A stretch of 64,000 nucleotides of DNA. It comes from Diphasiastrum complanatum (Eukaryota > Streptophyta > Lycopodiopsida > Lycopodiales > Lycopodiaceae). Of this stretch, positions 14,575 to 28,218 are shown piece after piece. The notes below the pieces were generated by a model. It ran no database searches. It was not told the DNA's origin and worked only from the letters and a program-made list of their open reading frames with translations. The first letter of the stretch is position 1. Every line of letters starts with the position of its first letter. The position numbers and the translations under genes are program-made. The stretch lies in NCBI GenBank assembly GCA_029204225.1, contig CM055100.1, positions 30,952,149 through 31,016,148 of the forward strand, read 5' to 3'.

Positions 14575-15228
14575 TCATTCATTTGGCAAGAATGAAGCAG
14601 TACTGAATGAACATTCACACTCACAATTAACCTTGTTAATTTCCAATTTCCAATTTTCTTTACCTGGCATCTCAATGACTTGAGCTGCGGCTAACTTTCT
14701 TTCCGGACAGAATTTCATAACATGTCTAGGCTTGTTACAGACAAAGCATATATTCGTATTCATAGCCTTCTTCCGGGACATTTGCTTCTTTTGTCTACAC
14801 TCTGATGTTGGTAAAAATCTGAGTCGTCCGCAACCACAAACGACTTTCTGAAAATTCTTCCCACGTAGCAGGTTTGGGTGCAAATCTCGCCACCATGACG
14901 AAGCCTTTCCTCGGAAGAACAGAACAACACTCTCAATCTTCTTCTCTTCAGAAACTTTGTGTAGATTAAAATCACCGGTCCACTTGGTTAACCAGTCATC
15001 TATCACCTCTGGCTTCTCTTTCTTCTCTCTCGAAAATAGTTCTAGCTGAAAGCCCAAATTTGGCTAGGAGATAGTTTTTACTTTCAACAGTACTTCCATC
15101 TGTTAATCCCTTGTAGTGGTCCGATTGTTCATTTCATTAAGTGCTTAGCTTAACTGCCAGCAAATCTGCAAATAGGTAGGCATAGGCACCTGACCCATTT
15201 AGAGCTGCATTATCATCTGCCATATTGA
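14575..15228 (-). pseudogene. Gypsy-type gag fragment
   Basis: The minus-strand frame at 14,575-15,057 reads as gag: 'WLTKWTGDF', 'GKASSWWRDL', and a CCHC zinc knuckle CFVCNKPRHVMKFC at about residues 104-117. The preceding sequence to about 15,228 probably supplies the N-terminus, interrupted by a stop. The segment between 'LRGKNF' and the knuckle is much shorter than in full gag proteins, so an internal deletion is likely. No protease or pol was found nearby. The element is dead. Confidence 0.6.
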
Positions 15229-16904
15229 TTTCCTTAGCTTAATTAGTTGACAGATCCGAAATCCTCAACTAAAAAGTGAAAAGTATTGGACCTTCATAAT
15301 TGGCTGAAAAAATCTCAACAACTTTAAAGGACCACATGAAAATTTTACGAAAAACTAGGATTTTCAAAATCCGTTCGATATGGATCACACTGTGAAAATT
15401 GACTAGAGTGATCGATTAATCAGTTTCACATGTACCATTACATTTTGAACTCATTTAGAAACATCCTGCATGCTAATACCTTAACATGCTCTGTTTTTTT
15501 TTGGAAAAAATCAAAAAAATTCCGTAAATAGCCTAACAATTGGTGTTCATCTTTTTGAACTGGAATTGTCGAAAATAACATCATGCATGAAATTTTTCTA
15601 AAAAATTTATTGAACACCAATGTATCATGCATCCAAACATGCATACATGTCTATCCATACATTCTCAACATCATACAATCACTAAACCGAGTCATAAGCA
15701 TGGAACATTACGAAATTTTTTCAAGTTTTAGTTCAAAAATTGTCAAACTTCCGATAGCCATAACTTTCTCTACAGGACACCAAATTAGTCGCCGTAAAGC
15801 ACAATACATAGGGAGAATAGGTCTACAAGACACCTACCATGTCACCCTACCAGCTAGGCTCGACATGTGCGAGCAGTAAATGACCAAAATTCAGATAGGA
15901 GGGCGCACTTTTCCAAGATGATCTCACCAAAAATCTCTATCCAGTCCAATATGCATCCAATCAGAGGTTACAAGCACTCTTCTAAGGTTCATTAGAGAGG
16001 CATAGAGGCTTCTATCAGGTCCAGCAAGCAATCATAAGCCCAGATCATGCAAAAATTGCATTTTTGGATTCCTTCGACAAGCAAAACTTCAACATAATGG
16101 TGCCTAAGCCTCAAACAACCAAATTGGGTGCATGATGGATCAAATTAGAGGAAATCCATCATATAAGCTCGTAAAAAAATTCTAGCAAGTCCAAACCACC
16201 AATTAAAAGCTATTCATGCTCAAAAAACCCCAAAAATACACTTATTTTTTTTGAATCCTAACCAAACTTCATGAAATCCTTAGTATAGCTTCATTAAACC
16301 TCTAAAAATGTGCATGCAAAGTATTGGCCAAGAATTTTGTGAAAATCACCAAAATTAGTCCAAAAACCATAAAAAAAACCATGTTTTTTGACCAATTTTA
16401 ACCAAATTTTGTGGATCAAATCCACAATCAAGTGCAATCAGGCCCCAAATCCATGTAAATCATCACATGCAAGCACTGCAAGTTTTGATTTCAGTCAATT
16501 ATGGTTCGTATAGCCCATTTCTAGTCCAATTTTTTTTTGGCTAAAGGCACTATCTAAGCACCCTTTTGACTTTTCAACAAACATGAAATCATTAAATCCA
16601 ATTAATGATGACCATAAAATAGCAAGTACAATATGAAAAACGTACTAGTAGTTGTGATAAATTCCAAGCAAAAAATTGGAATTCTAGGTGAAAAATCACA
16701 AAAAAAACTGTCAAAAATCCATTGATTTCCATCAAATCCTATGAAGAAAATCCTCAGTAGGCTGAAAGTAGACCAAGATATGAGAAGCCACCTACTTGGA
16801 GGTCAATTCCACCACCTGAAAGCAAAAAGCAATGAGATTCACCAAAAAACTGCAAAAAGCAAGAATCCCGACTCCACCTTATGATTGATGTGATCCAAGC
16901 TTTG
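15229..16904. other. Interior of a decayed LTR element, non-coding
   Basis: AT-rich sequence between the gag fragment and the right-hand repeat. It would be the 5' leader if the flanking repeats are LTRs. No frame with recognisable motifs. Confidence 0.35.
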
Positions 16905-17043
16905 ATAACGATTGCCAAGTGAAGATATTTAATAATCTTGTCACATGCAAACCAAAAGCACACCTGTGGAGCAAAACCACCCAACCAACAGGAAATGGCT
17001 AGTCAATACCCTAACCACTTCACCCCCAAGCCAAGGTGAATGA
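16905..17043 (-). repeat. Direct repeat / possible LTR fragment (right copy)
   Basis: Partner of 14,252-14,389. Just outside its left edge, 'aagctttgataa' is a poor match to a tRNA-Met primer-binding site complement, in the place expected for a minus-strand element. Similarity to the left copy ends after 'aaggtgaatg'. Confidence 0.45.
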
Positions 17044-17149
17044 ATACAAGAGAGGAGGGGATCTTGGCTCATAGAATCAAAAATTCCAATAGGGAGATGG
17101 GCGAGTTTCCATAGTATATATTTTCTTCCATGAGGAGAAAATATTCCTC

Positions 17150-17494
17150 TTAGGATCCCCATGCAACCTGAATAAGCAATTGACCTCCTATTCTTGCATT
17201 ATAGCAGTCAAACACCATGATTATAGAATATCGATCTTCCATCAGTTCATACACCTCCTTAATATGAAATGGAGTTCCAGTGATCTTATGCATACCTATG
17301 TTTAATGTATCCCTCTCTTTCTTCAAGTGATATGTCCTAGGGATTGGGACTTTTCTAATTTGAATTTGCTTAAAAGCTTCTCTAATTAGTTTAAATATTG
17401 TTGCATATGCTTCCCTGCTAATACTTACAAAATCACAAGCACCCTGAACTATAGTCTTATCTAAATTTTTTTGAATGTCAAAGACTTTGTTATT
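17150..17494 (-). CDS. Unrecognised open reading frame (stop to stop)
   Basis: A stop-free minus-strand stretch of about 115 codons in otherwise stop-rich DNA. The composition is protein-like: 'FVSISREAYATIFKLI', then 'VPIPRTYHLKKERD', 'GTPFHIKEVYELMEDRYS' and 'FDCYNARIGGQLLIQ'. The only in-frame ATG gives a short 47-residue product, so this may be an exon or a fragment. I recognise no domain. It abuts the possible LTR at 16.9-17.0 kb but shows no gag, RT or integrase motif. Confidence 0.3.
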   Translation of the reverse strand, partial: NNKVFDIQKNLDKTIVQGACDFVSISREAYATIFKLIREAFKQIQIRKVPIPRTYHLKKERDTLNIGMHKITGTPFHIKEVYELMEDRYSIIMVFDCYNARIGGQLLIQVAWGS

Positions 17495-17889
17495 TTACAC
17501 TTTATCTCCTATGTCCAATTATAGGTTTGGGCCCTCATATGATTATTAATTACTTTATCGACCAAGCCCGGAATGACGAGGCATAACTAATAACCATATA
17601 CACTAGAGAAACCGGCTATCCATGTCAGGAATTATTCTGAATCCCTCATACTGAAGATGGACATAACAAAAAGTATGATTCTACATGCATGATTATTGAA
17701 GACTTTATGGGAAGAACCCGTCTCGACAATTGCATACCTTTAGAATTGACTTACAACCAAAGGCTTAGGTGACAAAACACCCAAATAGGTGTGGAAAGCC
17801 TTCGGTTAGACATATGTGAACTTTTGGTTGTATCGCTTTCACATAAATTCTAACAGAACTTTGCAAGAAGATAGATACTACTAGTTCTG

Positions 17890-19170
17890 AGCCTATCTTT
17901 GTTGGGTATTCTTAAAGCTTACAGGATTTATAATCCAGTGACTGGTCAAACATTCATCGATCAGACTTATACTTTCGTTTGTAGTAGTGGCAGATCTAGA
18001 GATTCACCAAATGGATGTACAAACAACATTTTTACATGGAATTATTGAAGAAGATATTTATATGTCTAAACTCAGAGGCTATGAGTTGGAGGGAACCACC
18101 CATCAGGTATGCAAAGTTTGAAAAGCTCTCTATGGGCTTAAAAAGTCATCTCATGCATAGTTTCATCAAATGAACAAATTTTTTTTATTATACCAAGTTC
18201 AGTTGATTGTAATGTCTACTACAAATCAGTGCATGCATCTTTCGTTATCATTACATTATATGTTGACAATACATTAATCTTTAATAATGACATTCGAATG
18301 CTGAAGGATTTCAAAAAAATGTTATTGAATGAATTTGATATGATAGACTTAGGTGAGGCCCATTTTTGTCTTGGTACATAGAATTTCAAAGATTGTGATC
18401 GTAGATTGATTCACATCAGTCAACAAAGGTACATTTGTAACTTGTTATTTCAAACATCAAATGGCCGACTGTAAACTAGCCAAAACTCTAGTGGATCCAA
18501 GTTCAAAATATTCAAAGGACCAGTGTCTCCAGTTTTTTGAAGAGGTCGAACAGATGAAACATTATATTTATCATTCTATTATTGGTTCTCTCATGTATGT
18601 GATGATATGTACTAGACCTGACATTGCTTATTTAGTTATTACACTAAGCCAAAACATGTCGAATCCAGGTTTCATTCATTGGAAAGCTCTACTTAGAGTT
18701 GTTCGATAGTAATAGTCAACATAGAATTATTGCATTTTTTATGGTGGAAATCCGAATGATGATTCAAATGACCATGTTAATATTTTTCAAGGTTTTACAG
18801 ATCCACATTGGACAGGAGATGTTAATAGGAAGGAGAAAGTCAACATCAAGATATATCTTTGTATTCAACAAAGGCCCTGTCTCTTGGAATAGCAAGAAGC
18901 AAAATTCGACTACATTATCTTCGAGAGAGGTTGAATACATTGTCGTCGCACATGTTGCAAAAGAAGCTAGCTGGTTAAGGCGTCTATTGTCGGACATCAA
19001 TATTAGTTAGTTACAAGTAACTTCCATCTTTTGCGACAATCAGAGAACAATTGCTTTATATGTTAATCCCAAGTATCATTCTCAGAGCAAGCACATTGAG
19101 ATAAAGTATCACTTTGTCAGAGACAAAGTACTCAAAAGGGAGATTATTCTAATCTTTTGTAGAACGGAGT
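17890..19170 (+). pseudogene. copia pol remnant (RT and RNase H)
   Basis: Plus-strand copia pol with many stops and frameshifts. Visible motifs in order are 'EIHQMDVQTTFLHG' (about 17,995), 'ALYGLKKSS' (about 18,130), a decayed YVDD region near 18,255, 'MADCKLAKTLVDPSS' (18,461), 'CTRPDIAYLV' (18,608), 'RRKSTSRYIFVFNKGPVSW' (about 18,830), 'SREVEYIVVAHVAKEASWL' and 'SKHIEIKYHFVRD' (about 19,090). The motif wording differs from copia-1 and copia-2, so this is another copia lineage. No LTRs were found. Confidence 0.75.
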
Positions 19171-20861
19171 TCATGACAATGGATATTTACTAAAGTATTA
19201 TCGTTTGACAATCATTCTAAGTTCAGCATTGAAATGGAACAAACACCATGCTTGAAGTTGACATCCAAACCATTATCCATAAATTGACCAACTGTTAAAG
19301 TTGTAGTAGACCAATTGGGACAGCAATTTGCAGCTAGGACTTTTCCTCGTGGAAATTGTTGTCTGATAAGGTGATTGCTGGCAGTTTCTGAGTGGAAATT
19401 CATAGCAACATAATACCTCAATTTTTACGAGTTTACATTTATGGGAGAATGTTGGATTTCATTCCTTAAATCATTTTATAACGTGGAACCACTATGCAGT
19501 TTTACTAGCATTGTCGAGACAATGTCGAAGGATTCAAGACCGTTTGCAGAATTATACGTGTTGTCACAACAGTGTCAATTAGATTGAATAGATATAGATT
19601 TAGCCTTCAATTTTACCTATTTTGCATCTAATTTGCGAATTGCCTTTGAACACCACAACTATAATGCCTTCAGACCTTAATTGATTAGTTTTGTGTAACG
19701 AGCGTTTTCCTTGTAAAAGCTTCATTTCCACCTATTGAAAGTTTGATTAAGTTTATCTCCAAAGTTCCTATTTCTAGTTGATTCCAAGACTCTAAAACTC
19801 TTATAATGGTTAGAGGATAATTGCCAAAACCCTTACTTTGAGACTCAACACAAAATTTGAAAATATAGTGTTCATTCTCATCACAAGATTGTTTCTTTTG
19901 TTGTTGTAAGTTTTTTGAATTAATGTGAGATTGTGATGAATTTATAACTCAAGGATGCTCACTATGTTTTGGCCTTTCAATTTAACTTACTTTTCAACTA
20001 CACAATAGACTAAGTGAAGTTCTGACTAGTGTGAGGGCAAGTGTTGTAGCGACAACAATTGTCATACAATACGCGACTTAAAAAATAAGTACTTACAAGC
20101 AATTCTCTACACTCCCCTCTTGAAGTTTCCTCCACCTCCTACATTCGTCATTTCATGTCTCCTTCATTCAATTGGTTGAATTCTAAAACAACACTTTTGA
20201 TTGGCTCGTTGGATTTGGGTTGTTAGGCACTAGGTTTAAAGAATAGGCTTGAGTTTTCCCCCCATGACAAAGCCACCTCATGTGCCACATGGTGGCCAAT
20301 GGTAGACATGGTTGAATATGAGAAGTAGCAAGGGCCTTTTTTAAACTATGGAACAATGCCAGCATGTTTTCTCAAATGAGGGACTTGTTGGGTGTGAAAC
20401 CACCCTAATAAGAAATACACAACAATCTACATTGACCTGTCTTAATGGGCAAGCTGCACACCTTGTAATGGCCAAGACATTATTGAGCAAGTCACTTGCA
20501 TTCTTATTCAAGTCAAGGGTGTTCGCTCAATTGGTTATCTTGACATCCAAAGTTTCTTTGGTCTTAAGTTTGAGCCCCCTTAAAAACCAAGAAGCATTAT
20601 CTTGTAGGGCAAGTAAAATCCATGGTAAACAATCCCTTGCCATAGCCAAGCTAGATAAGAGCATTTTGTGTGGGAGCATCTTGTGTTGGTATATGGGAAA
20701 TATAGAAAGCTCGTCGGTGTCCACCCCAAAAAAATGTAGTGTAAACTTGCAATACAAGGGGTTACAACTTTGGATCCAAGGAAAATGAAAGAAAGTGTTT
20801 TTGACTACTAAGAAGTGCCTTAGTTTTTCGTGCCTTAGTTTTTCGTTTCCTTGAAGCAACA

Positions 20862-20863
<2 letters not shown>
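19171..20863. other. Upstream region of the MO25-like gene, nothing recognised
   Basis: No transposon or gene motif is visible. A frame at 20,348-20,788 (146 codons) has no recognisable domain, and its codon pattern is not convincing. The region probably contains the promoter of the gene whose first coding exon is at 21,598. Confidence 0.35.

Positions 20864-20902
<39 letters not shown>
20864..20902 (+). repeat. (CT)n tract upstream of the MO25-like gene
   Basis: About 19 CT units followed by pyrimidine-rich sequence, about 700 bases before the MO25-like start codon. CT-rich tracts are common in plant 5' untranslated regions. A 5' UTR with an intron ending at a 'tgcacag' acceptor near 21,570 is possible but not proven. 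Confidence 0.6.
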
Positions 20903-20906
<4 letters not shown>

Positions 20907-21597
20907 TGCTCGCATGCAATATCCATCCTTTTTAGTTAGTATTAGAATAGAATGAAGTGAAGGAAGGAAATGGCTTCCTCGAAGCTCCCCTTTTCTCCCT
21001 CAATCTCTTTCTCGAGATCGCCTCTCTCAAAGCAGCGCCTTTTCTCTTTGGAAAAGGGATTTTCTCGTTGACATTTCTTTGCCTGTCTCTGTTCTCTTCT
21101 CTTCTGGTTTGGTTACTGTCACGTCATTTGTTTCTTAGCTTTTAGCTTGGATGCGATGAATATTGCCGAAGTTTCACTGCCCACAAAATCTTAACAGCTA
21201 CGCTTCTTCTTCCTCCTTTTCTTATTCCTAGATATAACTTACTCCCACACAAGCTGGCTTCGCAGCCGGCGGTTGTAATTTCTGTATACGCAAGATCCTC
21301 TTGCATTGAGTAATTAATAGCATCAGAAATGGATTTGTCAGTGATTTTCATACAACGCTTTTCCTGGAGCTCACAGTGAAGAGGGCTATTACTTACTGTC
21401 TCTATTTCAGGTGAAGGGCTTTTAGAAACAGCGTTTGGGCTGCTAGTTTTGGTGTCATTCTCATGTTTTCAATCTGAGTCTGTTTCTTTCTCATGGGCAT
21501 GCAATAAACTGTCTCAGCTAAGCATCGAAATTGTGGAAAGATTGATTTTTTCACCTCCTTGATTGCACAGGTTTAAAGCCCGGTTGAAGAGGCGGAA

Positions 21598-21720
21598 ATG
21601 TCATTCTCATTTTTCAAACAGTTCAAACCCAAGACACCTGCAGAGCTGGTGAAGCAAACAAGGGATGCACTGTCTGCTCTCGATGACAAAACTGTGGCTG
21701 AAGTCCGCCTTCTTGATAGG
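21598..21720 (+). CDS. MO25/CAB39-like scaffold protein, exon 1
   Basis: The frame starts 'MSFSFFKQFKPKTPAELV' and runs 41 codons to a GT donor (gatagg|gtaact). The N-terminus matches the plant MO25-like family (FKP..PKTP..vV, then T+d.L..LD.KTV.EV). MO25 proteins are helical-repeat scaffolds that bind and activate germinal-centre-type kinases (MO25-STRAD-LKB1 in animals; SIK1/Hippo-like kinases in plants), acting in cytoplasm and at the division site. Exon 2 continues in phase 0 after a 10.8-kb intron. The ATG is preceded by a plausible leader with no upstream in-frame extension. Confidence 0.8.
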
Positions 21721-22020
21721 GTAACTCGCCCATTCCCCATTTCGTTCATTCTGGTGTTTTGTGCGCTTGCAACAAGAGCCTTTCAAGGTTCATCTGACAA
21801 AACAACCCAAGCACAAATGTTTTTCACTTGTATCACAATAAATTTTTCTAACCATGACAACTTAAAGGATAAAGCTGGACAAAAACTCTTATCTCCAATG
21901 TTTTTGCCTTTGTGGTGTACTTGGCACTGATGAGTGCCCTTTATTAAGTTGTCATAAAGGTGATCAAGATTGGCATTGTACTTGTTTAGATTTGAGAATG
22001 TAGCTTGTGGTCTTACAAAG

Positions 22021-22089
<69 letters not shown>
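22021..22089 (+). repeat. (GT)12(GA)22 array at the 3' end of a LINE
   Basis: A compound dinucleotide array. On the minus strand it directly follows the LINE 3' end 'GTTAATAAAG', so it is either a microsatellite tail or a microsatellite target site. Confidence 0.9.
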
Positions 22090-25318
<3,229 letters not shown>

Positions 25319-25761
25319 TGTAGGAATCCAGAATCAAGACTATTTATTAACACAAAGTAATCTCAAAGAGAAGAGAGCGATGGTTAGATGACCCTCTTGT
25401 AGAAACTTGTGGACAACCAATATGAACAGTAGATTGCTTAACAAAAGTGTGTCTCATACAAATGAATGGCTACATATAAGTAGTCCAAGATGGCTATCTA
25501 CCTTCATGACTGTTGGCTGTCCAATAACTTGACTAATGGCTATCTAGCTACCATAAGTTACATAAAATAATTAAGTACCCCAAATAACAAGTTAGGTACT
25601 TAATTCACATGTATAGGCCCCTAGTGGACCCACGAGTCCTACAAGTTAGTTTCATACTAACTTGGGCCTAAAATATAAATGACCATGGTTACACAGATCT
25701 CGACCTTTTGGGTCATAGTAACCTATAGCTTCTACATCATTTACATTTATTATTCTAACAC
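25319..25761 (-). repeat. 3' LTR of copia-2
   Basis: About 443 bases, from 'tgtaggaatcc' to 'ttctaaca' on the plus strand (element strand TGTTAG...CTACA). Just outside the right end, 'ccctccttaaatg' is the complement of a polypurine tract. It matches the copia-1 3' LTR. The left edge falls inside the LINE RT sequence, so copia-2 inserted into the LINE. Confidence 0.65.
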
Positions 25762-25764
25762 CCT

Positions 25765-26474
25765 CCTTAAATGAAAATGACATGTATTCACTAAGTAAGA
25801 AAATCAGCATGTTGCTTTAAATTTAAAGCTTCACAAAGAGCTTTAAATCGAACTCTAGGCAATGCCTTAGTGAACACATCTGCAATATTATTCTCCGTGG
25901 CTTCTCCCGAACAAAGTGATAGTGGATCTTGATATGCTTTGTTCTTGCATGAAATACCATGCAATGGCAATAGCACTTTGACTATCCGTAAATAGGAGAG
26001 TAGCTGAGGACTGGCTATGCTTCATATCGACAAGTAATTGTCTCAGCCATATACACTATGTAGTGGCTGAAAACGTTGCTCTATATTCTGCTTCACTTGA
26101 GGATGTAGCAACGGTGGGCTGCTTCTTGCTTAACCAAGAAACTGCAGAATTTCCAATGAAAAAGCAATGACCACTAGTAGAGCGTCTAGTGTCTTGATCT
26201 CCACCCCAATCCGAGTCACTCATCGCTAGAAGGGTAAAACAGACCAAGTGTTTTACTTCCTTGAAGATATCGAAGGATCCTCTTCAATGCTTTCCAATGT
26301 GATGTCAACGGAGCATGCATGAATTGACTCATGAGGGAAACACTATAAGATATGTCTGATCTTGAGTTGCATAAGTAAATGAGACTTCCAACCGCTTGAC
26401 AATATAGTGTAGTATCAAATGGTTCACCACCACTTTGATTACTTAACTTCAGGCCCATCTCAATTGGTGTGCTA
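25765..26474 (-). pseudogene. copia-2 RNase H and pol C-terminus
   Basis: Three short minus-strand frames: 26,216-26,474 ('TPIEMGLKLS', 'CNSRSDISYSV', 'MSQFMHAPLTSHWKALKRI'), 26,056-26,247 ('SDSDWGGDQDTRRSTSGHC', 'SSEAEYRATFSATT') and 25,791-25,976 ('EATENNIADVFTKALPRVR'). They align with 8,193-8,900 of copia-1. Frameshifts separate them, and the 'ARTKHIEIHYHF' segment is partly lost. Confidence 0.7.
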
Positions 26475-26650
26475 AGCAAATACTACAATAAAACAAAAAA
26501 AGAATAGTCATAGCTAGCCGAATCATGAAGTAGAGGGAACATCTACACTGACATCTGTAGTAGAGGAAAGAACTAAAGCCATGAGGGCTCGAGCCTGATC
26601 TGCCAATAATGGTGTGTGATAAAAGACATCAATCTGGCTCTGTAGAAAAT
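26475..26650 (-). mobile_element. Gypsy 3'-end fragment inside copia-2 RT
   Basis: On the minus strand this segment encodes 'QIDVFYHTPLLADQARAL' followed by 'STTDVSVDVPS' and a stop. That matches the C-terminus just after the chromodomain of the gypsy elements at 46.2-51.7 kb ('DVFYHTPSLVDQARALAAL') and 52.8-57.9 kb. It replaces the copia RT from just after 'LLYVD' to just before 'TPIEMG'. The direct copia-gypsy join suggests template switching during reverse transcription or a rearranged insertion. Confidence 0.7.
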
Positions 26651-26833
26651 GTGAGATCAACATATAGCAAAATGATGATGATAAACTCAGATGTATGCAT
26701 GACAAAGCGTAGATTCACTAGGACTGTTAGAAAACCCACGATCACAAAGGTATGTGTGTATCTTTTGATATCACATCCTTGGGGCTTGTTTTAGTCCATA
26801 GAGAGCCTTCTTGAGAAGACACACTTTGTCTTC

Positions 26834-28218
26834 TTAACCTGCAACCAAAAAACCAGCAGGTTGCTGAAGGTAAACTTCCTCAGTAAGATCACCATTGAGG
26901 AAGGCTGTCTTTATGTCAAGTTGGTGCATACGCCAACCATGATGGGCAGCCAAAGCAGTGACTATCCTTACGGTAGTTATTCGTGTGGTAGGTGGAAAAG
27001 TTTCCTCATAATCAATGCCCTCCTTTTGCGCATAACCTTTGGCAACAAGTCTTGCCTTGTACCTTTCAACAGTACCATCGGACTTGTACTTGATCTTATA
27101 AACCCATTTACAGCCAATTGCTTTCTTTCCATGTGGAAGATCAACAAGAACCCATGTTTGGTTCTTTATGAGTGAGTCATACTCCTCTTTCATCGCGTCC
27201 TCCCAACATTTTACTCCTCTGGCCCACTCATAAAAAACAGGTTCTATTGCACTATCCTCAATAGATGTAAGAGCAAAATCAGAAAAATCAGCAAATTCTA
27301 CTGATTTAGATGAGGCACGAGTCTTCCCTTCATAGAAGCGGTTCACTTTGCTGTCCTGCAAAGTCTGCAACAGCCATTTAGGGACTGGTTTAGGCTGTCC
27401 AACAGTCTTACTTTGATCAACGCTTTGCTGTCCAAAGTGATCTGAACTGTCAACACTTTGCTGTCCAAAGTGCTCTGAAATTGGACTATGCTGTCCAAAG
27501 TTTTCAACAGGTCGTTCCTCTTCATAAATCTGCTCCTCTTGATGAATTATGGGCTGTTCGCTTGAAGAACCAGTGGGCTGTCCATTAGAGGATGATGGCA
27601 GTCCCTCCTCTTCAACATTAGATGGTGATACCAAATCTGGAAACACTTCAACATAGTCATCTTGGGGGATGTCCCCTTTCATGACATGAATGGGCGCAAG
27701 ATCATAGGAGTTCTTCTCATCAAAATGAACATCACGACTCACTATGATTTTGTTAGTATCCACATTAAACAATCTATAGCCTTTACTTTCACTACTATGG
27801 CCCATAAAAATGCATTTTACTCCTTTATCATCTAGTTTGGATCTTAGCTTATCGGGAATAAACGCATAAGCCGTGCAACCAAAAGTGCGAAAGTGAGAAA
27901 CCGATGGCTTCTTACCATACCAAACTTCATAAGGAGTCAAAATCTTCAAGGCTTTAGTCAGACACCGATTACTAATGTATGCCGCCGTAATAACCGCTTC
28001 AGCCCAAAACTTGTGGGGAACGCCCTTTGCAGCATGCAACGAGCCATCTCCATGATTGTGCGATTTTTCCTCTTGGCAACACCATTTTGTTGCGGTGTGT
28101 AAGGTGTAGTCATTTGATGTAGAATGCCTTTGCTTTGAAGAAACGTGCCGAACGTACTTTTAATGTATCCCCCTCCTCGGTCGGTACGTAGTATCTTCAA
28201 AGTATGTACTATGCCCAA
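26834..28218 (-). pseudogene. copia-2 integrase C-terminal part, linker and RT N-terminus
   Basis: Frame 27,958-28,218 has 'ILRTDRGGGYIKSTF' and 'YTPQQNGVAKRKNRTI', the second aspartate and the glutamate region of the integrase core ('GVAKRKNRT' has Lys where Glu is usual). Frame 26,834-28,039 (401 codons) continues with 'AAYISNRC', 'TPYEVWYGKKPSV', the 'HSSESKGYRLFN' domain and a Gln-rich linker with a duplicated 'HFGQQSVD' unit. It then enters RT ('CKWVYKIKYKSDGTVERYK', 'MHQLDIKTAFLNGDL') and stops after 'PAGFLVAG'. Confidence 0.8.

Noticed and set aside
16754-17162. Two short minus-strand frames over the possible LTR
   Set aside because: They overlap the duplicated 16,905-17,043 segment and carry no motif.
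20348-20788. 146-codon frame upstream of the MO25-like gene
   Set aside because: No recognisable domain or conserved motif, and the reading is repeat-like. Could not be supported as a gene.
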